A stretch of DNA of 64,000 nucleotides from Lepas anatifera (lineage: Eukaryota; Arthropoda; Thecostraca; Lepadidae), in contig JAOTON010000472.1 of the NCBI GenBank assembly GCA_034440635.1, positions 496,001 through 560,000 of the forward strand, in the 5' to 3' direction. Position 1 is the stretch's first letter. Each line of letters opens with the position of its first letter. This document shows positions 32,379 through 45,980 of the stretch, in pieces. The position numbers and the translations under genes are program-made. The notes under the pieces are model-generated. The model was given only the letters and a program-made list of their open reading frames with translations. It was not told where the DNA came from and searched no databases.

Positions 32379-34655
32379 CCCATTAACGCCCGCACCTACC
32401 TCCAGCTTTCAGATTGGCGAAACAAATGTGTTCCTATGTTTAAAATATGCCAAATAAGATGTTCCTAAAGTTTTAAACCGATACCGCTTTTAGATTCTGA
32501 GATATGACACCGGACAAAAATGACCCGCTGGGCGTTTGGGACATCGGCTGGCACGATGCGGCCGGCTCCTGGGCGGCGCAGTCACCGCACTCAGCGGCCG
32601 GATGCGCATCGCTTTTACTGCAGTTTTGTGAAGTGTTTTTATTTCCTCTTGCATATTGGTCATGGTTAAATGTTTAGACATTTTATGCTCTCCAGGTTTA
32701 ATTATAGACAACACTAGTCGTATATTTGCAAATAGTATACAACAGCGGCTAACCTAGACTGATGATTTGCGGGGGATGGACTAAAATTGTTAAAATCACA
32801 GTATTTTAAGAATATCTTAGTATAGTATAGCATAGTAATATTAAGAATATAAGGTGAATATCAAAGGTTTTGGGAAACCATTTCTTTTTCCCTTCCCCCT
32901 TCCTCCTCCGTCTCCCAGACTTCGTGACTGACGCTCACTGAGCTTTCAACGAGTACTTAATCGTAATATTCAGCATACAAATGAAAAGTTTTGAAAATTC
33001 AATCCGATATCTCCCCCTACGCGGTGTACATTAGCTTGACTAATCTCGAAATCTCCAAACGGGTCCATTTTCATCTTTCCAACTTTTCTTTGGAGCAAGG
33101 AGCGCGTTCAATAGTTGCATTAATGTGAACCTCCACATTTCCAGGCACGCCGCTGGCCATTGTAACGCCGGTCAGCGCATCGTCTTTTTCATCCTCATGA
33201 CTAATGTATTTTGTGATGGCATACTCATGATATGCACCTGATCCGCTCTGCTATCTTGCGCATTTAAAACAACTTATTTTGCTTCTTTTCCGGAAAAACA
33301 TTTGATCTGTGGCATTGCTAACAACTATGCTTTCGATATATTTATGTCTCCAAGGCTTGATATTTCTTCTCGATCCAGGATGGGTTCTGGATGGTTTAAC
33401 ACTGGCAATACAATCCAAGCCCTAGACAAAGTCTGTGGGAGACCAAAAATCCAGGCGGGTCTTGACCCCTCCCCCTAACCCCCGGGATGCTCACTCATGG
33501 TAGTTTCACTTGACCAGAACCAACCCGCAACAGTGCTAATTGCGTTTTAGACAGAAGTTATAGAACTTCCCATGCTTTCGCCCCTTTTAAACTGCACCAT
33601 CTTGTCACAACAAACCAGCGCGGCGGCCGCGATAATTCCCAACTCATTTTGTTAGCTGGTCATTGGCTTTCAATCAGTGGTGGGCACAAGGGGGCTAGGA
33701 AGGCTCAAGCCCCCCCCTCCCACCGAAATGTCAGTGTGCCTATAGTAAATGCATAACTGAGGGCTGTTCCGAGGCGATGCGGGGGATGCTCGAGACCCCT
33801 AACCCCCTCCTCCCACACCCAATGAAGTCTTCAATCCGCCACTGTTTCCTATCCTCTCTATCCACTACATACAATCCATCAAGAGGAAAAGAAAAGGCTC
33901 TGCTAGTTTAACATTAAAGTCATGCTAATGTTTCTTTAAGTTTTCAAAACCCTGAAAATTGTCTTTGACAACGCGTTCAGAAAATACTGAAACTATCTTG
34001 CATGTTTTCGTTATAAATATTTGATAATCATTCCAAAAATAAGACAGACCCCGAAAACGTTGGGAAGCATTTAATGAACTCCAAAGTTTCCAAAGGTATC
34101 GACATTGCACTAAAAATCTTCAGATTTGATGAAAAGTCTCTAAACTGGCAACCCTGAATTGGCAGGACCCACAATGCCTCCATTTCCTCTAGGTAACATT
34201 ATGCACCTAACCCACCAGACGGGAGGACAGGACACATCCTTTTCTTCCTTTTCAGCGGCCCGAAGATGTCCGCAACGCCCAGCGGGTCATTTTTGTCCGC
34301 TTCATATTTGACGATGTCTCATGGCAAAGCCGTTCAAGAAAATCTTACTGTTTCTTCACCATCTGACTCCTAGTGGTCTTAGCTTAATGTCAATCATACA
34401 AATTCTTTTCGGCTTTCCATATGCTATTGTGAGAAACACAATTTGCAAAGCTATCTCACGTTGACCAAAACCTCGCCAAAATAAGTTCCACCAAAATCGT
34501 CCTATAAAAACCTAAGAATTTCAAATGCACTTGTATAGCTTGCCCACGCTCTGAAACACACATACATATCATAAACATGAAGATCACTTCACTGGTACCG
34601 ATTCTGCAGCCTGTCAAAGTCAGAGGACAAAAATGACCCGCTGGGCGTTAATGGG
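32379..34655. mobile_element. TTAA-flanked non-autonomous transposon (family C), 2.3 kb
   Basis: Flanked by TTAA at 32375-32378 and 34656-34659. The ends are CCCATTAACGCCC and GGGCGTTAATGGG, exact inverted repeats and typical of piggyBac-like termini. The segment AAAAATGACCCGCTGGGCGT occurs at the right end, again directly near 32517, and inverted near 34270, so subterminal repeats are present. No transposase frame survives. A nested hAT-like MITE lies at 33675-33844. Confidence 0.85.
33675..33844. mobile_element. Possible hAT-like MITE nested in the family C element
   Basis: The left end CAGTGGTGGGCACAAGG and right end TCCGCCACTG resemble the hAT ends in this window. The 8-bp flanks CTTTCAAT and TTTCCTAT match at only five positions, so the boundaries are uncertain. 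Confidence 0.35.
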
Positions 34656-34659
34656 TTAA

Positions 34660-36795
34660 TGCTTGTTCATGAACAACGCAAAAAATTTATATTCAGGACA
34701 CATTTGATTTAAATGAGCTTCTCCACTGTCCTGGTATGAGTGAATTGTTCTTCAGGTATAACAGTTCCGCTTTCATCAACTGTGACATGTTCTGTGGGAA
34801 TGGGTTGGGTGGCAGGTGCTCAGTAGCTACTCTTGAAATGCCATTTAAAATGTGCGAGGCGTATTGCACTTTTTTGGGTCTTTACCTTTTTCTAGCAATC
34901 CGTATTGACAGTCATAATTTACCATTTGAATCAGCCATTGCCGTCGCGAATTGTATAAAGAATGCTTCCCCTCTCGCGCCGCACTTTCAAGGATCTATGT
35001 ATTGCCACATGCATCGCATGCATACTTGAGCGTCTTGGTACTCATTTATACATTCGATTATGCTGAAAAGCTTGATAAGGGACCCCGGCCCTACCTACGC
35101 TGCCACTGAGGCATTCGTGACAGCTAAGTTAGAACGTAACATAATCATGGCTCGAATATACCCGAGCCCTGCAATCTACTATGACCGCTAATTTACGAGG
35201 GCAACAACGGCTATAAATTCTTATAAGCATGCCTATGTCTTTTTATAAATTTTCTCTAGGCCTTTGGAAGTTTGGCTTTTGGGATCAAATCATCACTAAA
35301 GTCGTCGACAGATTTTTATTTGCGACCCCGACCTACCATTCGGAAGATCATTTCCCGCAATAACGGATGAATTCGAAACCCAACGTTTAACGTCCCACAA
35401 AGCACAATGACGGCTGCCCCGCTCAGGTCACGCTCTCACCAGCCAGTTTCCAACCGACTTAGGTCAGTTAAATATCGAGCGTCGAAGCGTCTCGGGGGAA
35501 TTGATTCCATGCTGCCAACAAAGCACTGCTATTCTAGTATCAGCAGTTAAAGCCCGTCCCGCTGGGAGTCCTGGCGTGTCACACCCCACTGGGTCGTGAT
35601 AAACCCCGCCATGGGGAGGCGGGCGTATTCCGCCTCCGCCTCGCTCATTTCCTAGAATAGTAAAAAAACTATTTTCGGGAGTCTTGGAAAGCTCTGGACA
35701 ATAACTATCTTAAAAATTTTGGTTCAGGCCAATTTTAAGGTCACCAGAGGTCAAAGAAGGTTGAATGATATTACAACAGGATCTTGCAAAGTTTTCCCAA
35801 TCGATTGATTGAGCTCTGCTAAAACACATATTTAGGTATTGGAGTCCTCGCGTCATGAAAAATGTGTCGGTTTTATCACACGTTGAATACATCAACGGCT
35901 TTAACTAGAGAACTATACAGAAAACAGCGACACAAATGGTCTCAAAAGAAACCCTTTCGCAGAGGATCCCCTGAAGAAATCATCATCCCCAGACTGAAAC
36001 CGTATGAGCGGGACAGGAGTTGAATTCAATATTTCATAGAGTGTGTGTAAAATTTATGTAGCAAAGCTTAAAAACCGTTCACACAGGACGTGTGGTTGAT
36101 GACTCATTATTAAACGTGTGTCGTATAGCTCATGCTGTAAAACTACCACTATTTTGTGTGGCTTTAAGACATCTGTGCCACCCGGGGGCTAGAATGGCAC
36201 AGCTGCAGCGCTGAATTAAAGTTCAAAACTTGGATACGATGCAAAAATAGAAAATATTAGAATAAGCGAATGTCAAGTCTATCATTCATATGTAGTCATC
36301 ATGATTTTTAAAGATCCCTGGGCGGAAAACTAATGAGTAGAAAATAGCTGGCGTTACCCCTGCTTGGCTCTTCACTTCACGCACATTTTGTACATTGCAA
36401 GCGCCGTGAGAGATGACGCTGCCCCGGTGCCGATACTTTAGTACCAACTGCAGAGCTATTCTTCAAGGTCATCACCGTTATCTACCTCCATGTAGAAGTT
36501 TGACTTACTTACGGTTCAATATATCATATTCTGACATAGTTTACAGAGCTTCTGAGGCCTGATAAACCGCCGAGTCGATTTTTTAACGAACCAGGACGGC
36601 TTACACCTGATTTAATCTGACAACGCCGGGCATCATATAGCCTTAGCAGGTGACGTGCCCTAAAACTAAATTCGTCTTCTTATAGCAATATATATCACGT
36701 TGTGAGGAAAAGGTCGTTCTTTCACATGATATATTTAAATATCAGCTATCTATTAAATTTTTGTAGCAATAAAAAATTAAAGGCATTCAAACAGC
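34660..36795. other. Intron 1 of the GAS2-like gene, no exon supported
   Basis: Mixed AT-rich sequence. Bases 35735-35760 carry two AGGTCA-type motifs. A GC-rich palindromic patch (CCCCGCC...GGCGGG) lies near 35605-35640. No coding segment is recognised. Confidence 0.35.
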
Positions 36796-37060
36796 CTGGT
36801 CCTCCCTCATCAACCAGCCCAGTCTCCCATATTCAACCAGCCAGGTCTCCCGTAATCAACCAGCCCAGCTTCCACTATTTAACCAATTCAGTATCCTCTA
36901 TTCAACCAGCCTAGTCCCTCCTATTCAACCAGCCAAGTCTCTCCCATTCTATCTGCCCAGTCTCCCCTATTCCAGCAGCCCGGTCTCCCATATCCAACCA
37001 GCCCAGTCTCCCCTATGCAGTCAGTTCGGTCTCTCCTATCCAACCAGCCCAATCCCCCTA
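36796..37060. repeat. ~23-bp minisatellite
   Basis: About eleven head-to-tail units of the type CTATTCAACCAGCCCAGTCTCC, with substitutions. It lies in intron 1, about 0.4 kb from the first GAS2-like coding exon. Confidence 0.9.
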
Positions 37061-37421
37061 CGACAACGGCCTTCAGGCGCCGTTGTCATATTGTATTTAT
37101 GGTAGTTACATGAATGTAATTTGAACTAGCGGACCATGGCAGATGTTGGAGCCCTCTTCCAGGGACGCGTACAACTCAAAAGTGTGATTCTGATAGAAAG
37201 ATATCCGAATATCTTCAAGAACTCCCCACTCCCTACCACTAACAACCACATGAACTGCACTCACGTGATATGGAGAAACAACCTAACATTGTGAGATCCA
37301 TATCTAACCACTTTTGTGACTTTACGCTTTAGTTGCCGGGATGAGATCCACCATGTTTTCTTTTCTGGGAATTGTACCTCGACCATGGTGCAACACTTCG
37401 TAACATTACATGTCGACTTAC

Positions 37422-37649
37422 GTTACAGAGCACAGTGCCGCTGTCCAGCCGCTCCATAAACGTCTCGACAGTGATGCCCAGGCCGTACAGCGTGTTCAGC
37501 CACTCGGTCAGGTCCTCCTTCATGGCGTACAGGTACTCCTCACAGCTCTGGAAGGGCCTGAAGGAGCGCGACTCCACATGGCGGCCGTCAAGCCAGCCCG
37601 GGTCCGGGCTGACCTCCTCCGGCCCCGGCAGACGCGAGCTATCCGACAT
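37422..37649 (-). CDS. GAS2-like protein, first coding exon (start of CH domain)
   Basis: First 76 codons of a Gas2-family cytoskeletal protein, which cross-links actin (calponin-homology domain) and microtubules (GAR domain). I chose the ATG giving MSDSSRLPGP at 37649; an in-frame ATG 14 codons upstream exists but adds only unrelated residues. The segment RPFQSCEEYLYAMKEDLTEW (residues 31-50) is the characteristic opening of the Gas2L calponin-homology domain, followed by a leucine-rich helix and GTVLCN. The exon ends in a phase-0 donor, AAC|GTAAGT (donor bases 37416-37421). The next exon begins HSNQV, so the join reads LCN-HSNQV, as expected in this family. Intron 1 is about 13.3 kb. The family resembles vertebrate GAS2L1/2/3 and Drosophila pigs; which orthologue is not resolved. 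Confidence 0.88.
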
Positions 37650-38400
37650 TGTCCCAACAGGAGCTTGTGTCAGCTTCCAGAAACGAAACAAGAGCTAAAA
37701 ACGCAGAAATTGCTGTTAACCAGACTGGGTTTGTACTGGTGTTGTTTCGACTTGATTGTGTATCACGTGCTCACAAAGGTGTCCAGATTTCACGCGCGGT
37801 CGCCGCGCCGGGCTCGACAGCTTATCAAACCGTCGGCCGAGGTTTCTGTGTTACCGCAATCACGTCATCATCCCATACACGGCTGATTAAACACTGTCGC
37901 GGTGGCCTTTCGCCGAGTGTGGGGAGCGCGCGCTGCTCCCGTCCTCCGTCACGCTGCACTGCGCCGCTGCTGCCTCTGCCGACTGGCCGACCCACCGCGC
38001 ACGTGAGGGGGCGCCCCCCCCGCCCCCCGCCCGAGTCGGCCCTGATCGCGGCGGCCCGGAGTGCCGGCGGCGATGATACAGAGAAGCCACACGCCCGGGA
38101 AGTCAGCAGGGCCGGGTGTGAGATCGGTGGCAGGTAGTTCCAGGCGGAAGTATTTCGACACTAACAGGATGATTGCAGGTTACAACTGCAAGTCGGCCTG
38201 CGCGTAATTGGACGGCAATCTATCGGCGGGACAGCGATGATGACCTCGGGCCACCAGCGCCTCTCTAAGCGGCACTGTCTTGTGTCGTCACCATCGTATG
38301 TGTGAGTGAAAGGCTGAGGGCGCTGGCTGGAGCGGCGGAGGTCGGCGCCATGGCACCGTGCCCGATTGACCTTATCCCTGGAACAGTGGACTAATGTTCC
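37650..38400 (-). promoter_or_regulatory. GC-rich promoter and 5' UTR region of the GAS2-like gene
   Basis: Immediately upstream of the first GAS2-like coding exon the base composition rises sharply. From about 37790 to 38130 it is rich in CG dinucleotides, including homopolymeric C and G runs, unlike the AT-rich surroundings. No coding exon is recognisable here. A CpG-rich block at a 5' end suggests a promoter. It could also serve a divergent plus-strand transcript (see the exon candidate at 40086). No TATA box or initiator was confidently identified. Confidence 0.35.
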
Positions 38401-39104
38401 GCGCTCATTTTCCGCTGGAGTAAACAGAATCGGGTCCCCGGTTGTATCAGACAGTACACACTTGAAACCAGATGACTTGGACTAGTTCTAGGGCTTGGTT
38501 ATTATTTCCGTCTTTTATCCAGTGGGTAAATAATGATAAAGTTGGGCTGAAGTATGAATATTTATTTTCAGGGTAGTTTTATTCCCGATCGAAACTGATT
38601 AAGCTGTTCTTTATTTCCAATTTTTCAATAACACGAAGAGAGAAGATGGTATGGATCTGCTCTATTATAGCGGCAGTTTTGACTCCATCCACCTGCCTTT
38701 AAGGTAAATACGTCAGGGCCTAGAAAATTAGGATTAACTTTGGTTCGGCTCGAAGTGTCTCCCGCCTAATCTGGGTCAATCTATTCCGAAGCCAAAATTA
38801 TTATCAATGCGAATCTAGTCCGTTTTCAAACGCCTATGAAACAGCCACAGGTGGATCTTAGCCAAATATTTCAGAGGTGGGAAACCCAGACGAAATCGTA
38901 AATAAATAAGGTGGGCGCAAGGGCGAAGCTGCAGAGGGAAACTTGTTGCTGAAAATGTATTCTTTGAACCAGGGAAGAGGGATGCAACACGGACATGAAT
39001 GTGCTTAGGGCTCGTGTCACCGTGCTTAGTTCTTGAAACAATTCTATTTGGCGTAGAATTCTGCAGATATTTTTCTGATCTTGCCCCAATGGGTGGGGTA
39101 AGAT
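38401..39104. other. No gene seen
   Basis: AT-rich DNA upstream of the GAS2-like gene. Minus-strand frames at 38815-39512 run through repeats and are not called. Confidence 0.4.
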
Positions 39105-39352
39105 GTGTAGGCGGATCCAAGGGAGCATTTTCCGCCCCCGCCCCGGACCGACCCTTGGTGCCCTCTGAAATGATAATGGGATCCAACGAAAGACCAATAG
39201 CGCTCCGCCCCCTGAAATATTGCATCCACCCCCTCTCATGCTACGGGTATCTGCGCCCTTCACGTTAGAAGGACCCACCTGATAGGTTTTGCCGCTCAAA
39301 AGTGGCGCCCCTTGACCATGTGCGCCCCCTACCCCATCAGAAATCTTGGATC
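39105..39352. repeat. Dispersed MITE family with internal CCTGATAGGTTTT
   Basis: Starts GGCGGATCCAAGGGAGC and ends CTTGGATCC, so the ends are inverted. The interior string CACCTGATAGGTTTT followed by AAAGTGGCGCCCCTTGACC is shared with 45240-45443 and, inverted, with 51370-51640. The 3650-3930 array is related. Confidence 0.65.
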
Positions 39353-39361
39353 CTTCTATAG

Positions 39362-39612
39362 TAAGATAAGCTTTTGCATACGCGTCGGAAAAGGGTGGCC
39401 AGGGGGGCCTGGCCCCCCACTTTTTGGCCACAAATTTCCTGATCTCAGTCAAAATGAGAGAAAATCGGACATTCTTATATCCAGCCGCTGCGGGAGGCAA
39501 CGAAAAGCCCAAATTCGAACAGCTTTTGGTCCTGACGTTGAAAGTTTTCTGTCAGCATCGGGTTGAAGTTTGGCTGGCCCCCCACTTTTTGCCGGTGGCG
39601 ACACTTATGAGC
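39362..39612. repeat. Dispersed ~255-bp repeat, copy 1
   Basis: Shares blocks in the same order and orientation with 61318-61570: GGCCCCCCACTTTTTGGCCA, TTCCTGATCTCA, CCAGCCGCTG, CCCAAATTCGAAC, TGTCAGCATC and TTTTTGCCGGTG. It encodes nothing recognisable. Confidence 0.8.
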
Positions 39613-40085
39613 TTTTGCACGTGTTTGGTAGAAATGCGGCCACTTTTGTGGGTCATGGTAGCATTGGGCTCTACCCCTTGAAACAGCTGCGTCACTGGCG
39701 AAAAAAATATCCACCTACAGCTACAAACTTTCTTCATAAGACTGGATATAAACTAAAAAATGATAGTTAATATCCGTGTCACGATTCAAAGTGATCCAAG
39801 CTTCACAATTTAGAATTACGCAAGGTCAATCAGTTCATTTTAGTCCAATAAGAAATTGGAAATCCTGCCTAAATAGTCACCCGTTTTCACTTTCATCGTG
39901 TTTTTGTATGCCTACATTTCAATCACCTCACTCACCTCTCAATACTTCGGCCCGACTCCAGGTAATTCCAGCGAGGGGGCTATTTGGGTCAGTACCCCAT
40001 GCGAGGCGGAGACATCCCGCAGATGCCTCAGCGCTGCCGAGCGGTGCGATCTCTGACCTCAGTGTCCTTGACCCTCGTCTTGCAG

Positions 40086-40267
40086 CACGGCGCCGGCAGG
40101 TGCTGTCGGCCTCCCCTCCAGCGGCGGCTGTGGCGGCGCCGCGCCGACAAAGGGCGCCGCGTGCGCACGTGCCGCCAGGCGCCGCGCGACCATGACACGT
40201 CTGAAGAGCCGCCCCTCGAGGGTTGGGGGACCCCAGAGCTGAAGTCGTGGGACTCGGCGGCAACCAG
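40086..40267 (+). CDS. Candidate internal exon, function unknown
   Basis: A good acceptor (TTGACCCTCGTCTTGCAG) precedes 182 open, GC-rich bases that end at AG|GTAGCA. The open frame starts HGAGRCCRPPLQRRLWRRRA and ends ELKSWDSAATR. It is arginine-rich with several cysteines and belongs to no family I recognise. The exon ends with two bases of a codon, and the candidate exon at 44785 begins with one base, so the two are phase-compatible. GC content is far above the flanks, as for the proven exons in this window. It could also be a GC-rich repeat fragment. Confidence 0.3.
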
Positions 40268-41268
40268 GTAGCACCTTCCTGATCACAGGCTCGGCCACAG
40301 CGTGAGAAGGAAGACATCCCGGCGCTGGTGGGGCACACGTCCTGTGGCAGCAAGTTAAGACAGGACTTCCGGGGTTTGGGAGCAGTAAGAGAGGAACTTC
40401 CGTGGTGTGCCAATTAGTGAAAAGATCTGTGCCGTTGGTTTCGGAATTAGAAAATGTGCCTGCTCCTGAGCCCTTGTTTGAATAATGTGTCTGCTCTCGT
40501 CCTGTCGGTGGTGGGTAGGTATCACATCGACCCAAAGCAAAACCTTTGTCAAAATTAAATAAAATGTACGTTGCAAGTAGGTCCCTGGTCCCGCTTGCAA
40601 AACATCCGGGTTAACGCAGAGAGGCAACGAGGGAAGAACATGGAAAAGTAACGGTAGTAACCATTACATGTAATACCAAATAAGAGGGACAAGAAAAAAC
40701 TCGTATAGAATAAATAAAGCCCAACAATAATTTTTGGGATTATCGAAGCATCAACTTCCAATATTATACGGCATCGCCAGTTACACTTCCTTGGAAGGGT
40801 TCCTTGAGATCAGGCTGCACTTATTCAGGGAAACCCCTTCCCGCGTGTACTGCAAAGCCGGTCTAAGCTGCGTTTGGCCAATTAGTTTTGGTTCACTTAC
40901 CATTCCTCAGTAAGTCCAGTGTCCGGCTCAGTAAGTTTAGCGGTTGAGTTCAAGCATAGCTTAATGATGTTAGGTAAAAAAATCCACTTGACAACATTTC
41001 GACGTATAAGCGTCGCTACCAGTGAAAAAGTGAGGAGGTCATTTTCAGCCTTCTGCTGACAAGAGGCCGTCCCATCAAGAACCAAATAACCCACTGGATT
41101 TGAACTCGTTGTTGTCTTCCGCGCTGATTGCTTGCGACATTTTCTCAGGTGTTTTTATTTCGACGCGTATGGTTTTCATGTGTAACACTAATGCGTCGAA
41201 AAAAACGCAGTTTCCTCAGTATGCATGAGCGGGGAGGCTAATATTGAGCATATGTTGAGTATGCAAGC

Positions 41269-42922
<1,654 letters not shown>

Positions 42923-43199
42923 TAGAGACAAACAGAGTTGACTACAACTGCTTGTTTCTGCAGCTTGTTCATTGTTCGCAAATAGGGCTTTTTGTCTACG
43001 TATCTTCTCCAAAGCTATGAAGAAAAGTCTAACAAAGCCCTGCCTTTTTTACACTATTCAGAGCCTACTCTCGTTTTCCATCGTTACAGACACTGATTGA
43101 TAGCCTATCCACAGCTGTGTTGGGCTGATGAATACGCCTCCTGTTGCCTTGATGCTCTCTCCCATCGCTCACTTGACAATACACCGTAGCAAACAATAT

Positions 43200-43420
43200 C
43201 GAACCGCAGGTAGGCTGCGCACTCTCGTTTGGCGACGTTTCAGCAGCTGGCAAACACCAGCCCCATGGCGGCGGTCGGCGTCACGTGACCCCGGGTCATC
43301 GGTCAATGCCAGCGCCGCCCGAGGTCTCCCTGACCGCGTTGACCCCGGGTTGACCTATGACCCCGCCGGGGCCTGCCGCTCTCGGACGAGTCCGGAACAG
43401 TACCACCGGTAACTGAAGCT
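43200..43420. promoter_or_regulatory. GC-rich patch with GGTCA/TGACC motifs
   Basis: CpG-rich sequence containing GTCACGTGACC (a CACGTG E-box inside a palindrome), CCGGGTCATCGGTCA, TTGACCCCGGGTTGACC and CTATGACCCC. It may be a regulatory block or promoter, but no adjoining gene is established. Confidence 0.25.
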
Positions 43421-44272
43421 GCTGTCATTCTCAAGGCCGGTGGTGGAAAGTTTATTGGCGTGCGCAGTGGGAGGCTCATTTCATTGGTTGCTGGACTGGT
43501 GACCATGTTGGAAAATTAAAAAATCACATGATAATTTACTGGAATGACGTGGAAAGTTTGATAGTTCCAAGAATTATTTTAGGCATTATTTTTACTTTTG
43601 TTTTCTTTTTAATTTGAAGTAAGAATTCTGATTATTATATTACTATTATATGGGCTGGCTTATGTTTCACGAATTTTCTTTATTTTTAGGTGATCAACAA
43701 TTGAGCTTTAACGAGTGTGAATCACCAGACCGCAATGAAGCTAAATGAGATCTCTTCATAGCTGTACCGCCCCCTACATGAAGACACCATGTTCGGCATG
43801 GCCACCATGGTAGCCACCCGTGTCAGCTGACTCAGCGTTTGTGTCCCCCCCTCCCCCTGTGCCGATCAGGGGGTGCTGGCAGGACCGGTCTTCTCGCGGT
43901 CATACTGTCACAGCAGCGGGGGCTTCGGCTTATATGGACCGAGCGAGGACCGGGGCCTCTGCGATAACCGCCGCACAGCTCGCACCGCTGCACCACACTG
44001 CAGGCCATTCCGGTTCGTGTCGTTAAAGGTTTTTTGGCTAGAGGTGAGAGGGGGTATTCGGGAATTAGGTCTGACGATACAGCTGTGGATGATTTAAAGA
44101 CGATAAGACGGCCTCTGTTTGGATTCCAGCCGGTACTTTTCTACCTAGACATAACTCGAATTCAGCTTTATATATGCACTTCTTAACATCAATTGGAGCG
44201 GGCATAATGCGAGTGTATGCACTTTTCACACCGACGCTCTGAGCAGGATTTGACCCCCAAGTAATCATAATT

Positions 44273-44400
44273 TTGGGGGTTTAACGACGCATCAACTACC
44301 AAGGTTATTCAGTACCAACTCACCCTGTTAGAGGGAGCTTGGGGGATCAGATCTGCCGAGGCTTGAGCCCGAGACCGGTGGCTTAGAAGATTTTGAGACT
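44273..44400 (+). repeat. SINE-like dispersed repeat, copy 1
   Basis: Begins GGGTTTAACGACGCATCAAC, followed by TACCAAGGTTATTCAG. It shares this core with copies at 46158-46300 and 49300-49345, always on the plus strand. Similar TTTAACG(A/T)CGCACCAACT cores are common in arthropod and mollusc SINE-like repeats (general knowledge, not searched). Confidence 0.55.
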
Positions 44401-44784
44401 CCCACATAAATTATCTGAATAATTATAACCCGATCCGCGTTACTTATATCCCTCTAAAGGACGAAAAATCGCCCACCACACCTTACCTGTGCAATCTGCA
44501 ATCTTAAAATGTGCACTCGTTTTCCGGAAACGACTGTACCTTTCCGTTGTACATACCTCGCGTCAAATGAACTGCACCTGTGGCAACGCACACAGTCTGA
44601 CAGTTCCGCACACCGTGTCATGCTATAACTCAAGCATCCCATTGCATAACCTTCAGGCGTCATTTCCAATTCAGCGACCAGGACCTCTCAGAATAGTGTC
44701 ATCCCCTATTTGGACAGTCCGGTCATACAGGACATATCTTATAGCCAAGAAGCTTCATCCCTATATTTCCTTTGTTCTCTGAAA

Positions 44785-44966
44785 GCACGAGCCGCCTTCC
44801 CTATTTGGACACGCGGCCGACCAACAGCAAGAAAAGCCTGCTGATCTTCCGCCGGGCGTATATGGCCCTCTGGCGTGCCGCGCGCACACCGCGGCTGAAA
44901 GCCCCGTCTTATAGGGGAAGTCGCCTTAAACAGGCTGTGGGAACCTCAGGCCCACAGCAGAGAGCA
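44785..44966 (+). CDS. Candidate internal exon, function unknown
   Basis: A pyrimidine-rich acceptor (TTTCCTTTGTTCTCTGAAAG) is followed by an open frame reading TSRLPYLDTRPTNSKKSLLI, then FRRAYMALWRAARTPRLKAP. It ends at GCAG|GTAAAA. Codons are mostly G or C in third position, unlike the neighbouring AT-rich DNA. Its first-base phase matches the end of the candidate exon at 40086-40267. I cannot name the family. The amphipathic basic/aromatic stretch could be a juxtamembrane segment, but that is speculation. Confidence 0.3.
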
Positions 44967-45239
44967 GGTAAAAAATCATGCCAAGAAAGAAGTCAGGCAT
45001 CGCTTAAGCATGCCGCCAACCCTATGGCTGCAAAGTTTTCAGGGACCGAGCACCAATGAGATACTCGCCATCGACTCTTGGGATCGGCGCGCTCTCGATG
45101 CTGCCGTGAGATTAAGCTCAGCTGAATTACACACGTGTTTGGCAGGAATCTTCAGCCCTTCGATAAGCTGAATAAAGCAGTGAAGCATCAGTTTCGAATG
45201 GGTGGCAGAATTAGGTCAGCTCCCGGTATGATGTCTTCC

Positions 45240-45443
45240 CGTGATCATACGCGGATCCAGGGGTCCCCTGAAATGTTGCTTCCCACCCCCACCCCCTCTA
45301 AGGATGCGATTATCGGCGCTCCCACAATATAATTTGGTCCCCACCTGATAGGTTTTTCACCCAAAGGTGACGCCCCTGATGCATATGGCACCCCTTCCCG
45401 AACATGTACCCTCCCCTCGATTGGAGATGCTGGATCCGCCTTT
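45240..45443. repeat. Dispersed MITE family with internal CCTGATAGGTTTT, copy 2
   Basis: Starts GCGGATCCAGGGGTCCC and ends GCTGGATCCGCC, giving inverted ends. The interior matches the 39105 copy through the CCCTGAAAT, CACCTGATAGGTTTT and GTGACGCCCCTGATG blocks. Confidence 0.65.
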
Positions 45444-45586
45444 GCCGGTGATGACCTTACATGACGGTTTGGATCTCACGAGGCATCGGCGATTAAAACT
45501 GAGTGGCTCTATCATTCCCTCACTCCATGCCACGCTGAACAAGCACTACCCAAATTAACACAAGAACCAAGTTCAAAACCAGCCGA

Positions 45587-45980
45587 CAGTGGCGGATCCA
45601 AGGGGGGACAAAAGGCATTTGCCCTCCCCAAACGGAAAAGCTCGAGGCAAAATTATGTTTTGCCCACTCTCCCCAAAGTGATCGACCTTCTTTTTCCCCC
45701 GACTCCTTTTTAGTTTATTAGCAAGATTTTGGTGCTTCAACTCTCAACTTCAAACAGAACCAGTTAAGTTCAGTGTAAATATTGGACCTTCGATTGGAAA
45801 AAGTATCTCGAGCCCATATTTTTCTTCCCGTGATTTTTTTTTTTTGCTTTTCGCCTCAAATGCCCAAAATCCTACCAACAAGTGATATTGTAGCACAGCT
45901 TTCACGGCGTGAGTTTTTTTGCTTTTCGACTTTTTCCTTTGGTTTGCCCCTCCCAAACCGACCGGCTAGATCCGCCACTG
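45587..45980. mobile_element. hAT-like MITE with perfect 8-bp target duplication
   Basis: Ends CAGTGGCGGATCCAAG and CTAGATCCGCCACTG are inverted repeats. CCAGCCGA is present exactly at 45579-45586 and 45981-45988. An 8-bp duplication plus CAGTGG ends is diagnostic of hAT transposition. At 394 bp it has no transposase. The small open frames inside are not called. Confidence 0.92.

Noticed and set aside
38871..39512. 213-codon minus-strand frame
   Set aside because: It runs through two dispersed repeat families and has no recognisable protein motif.
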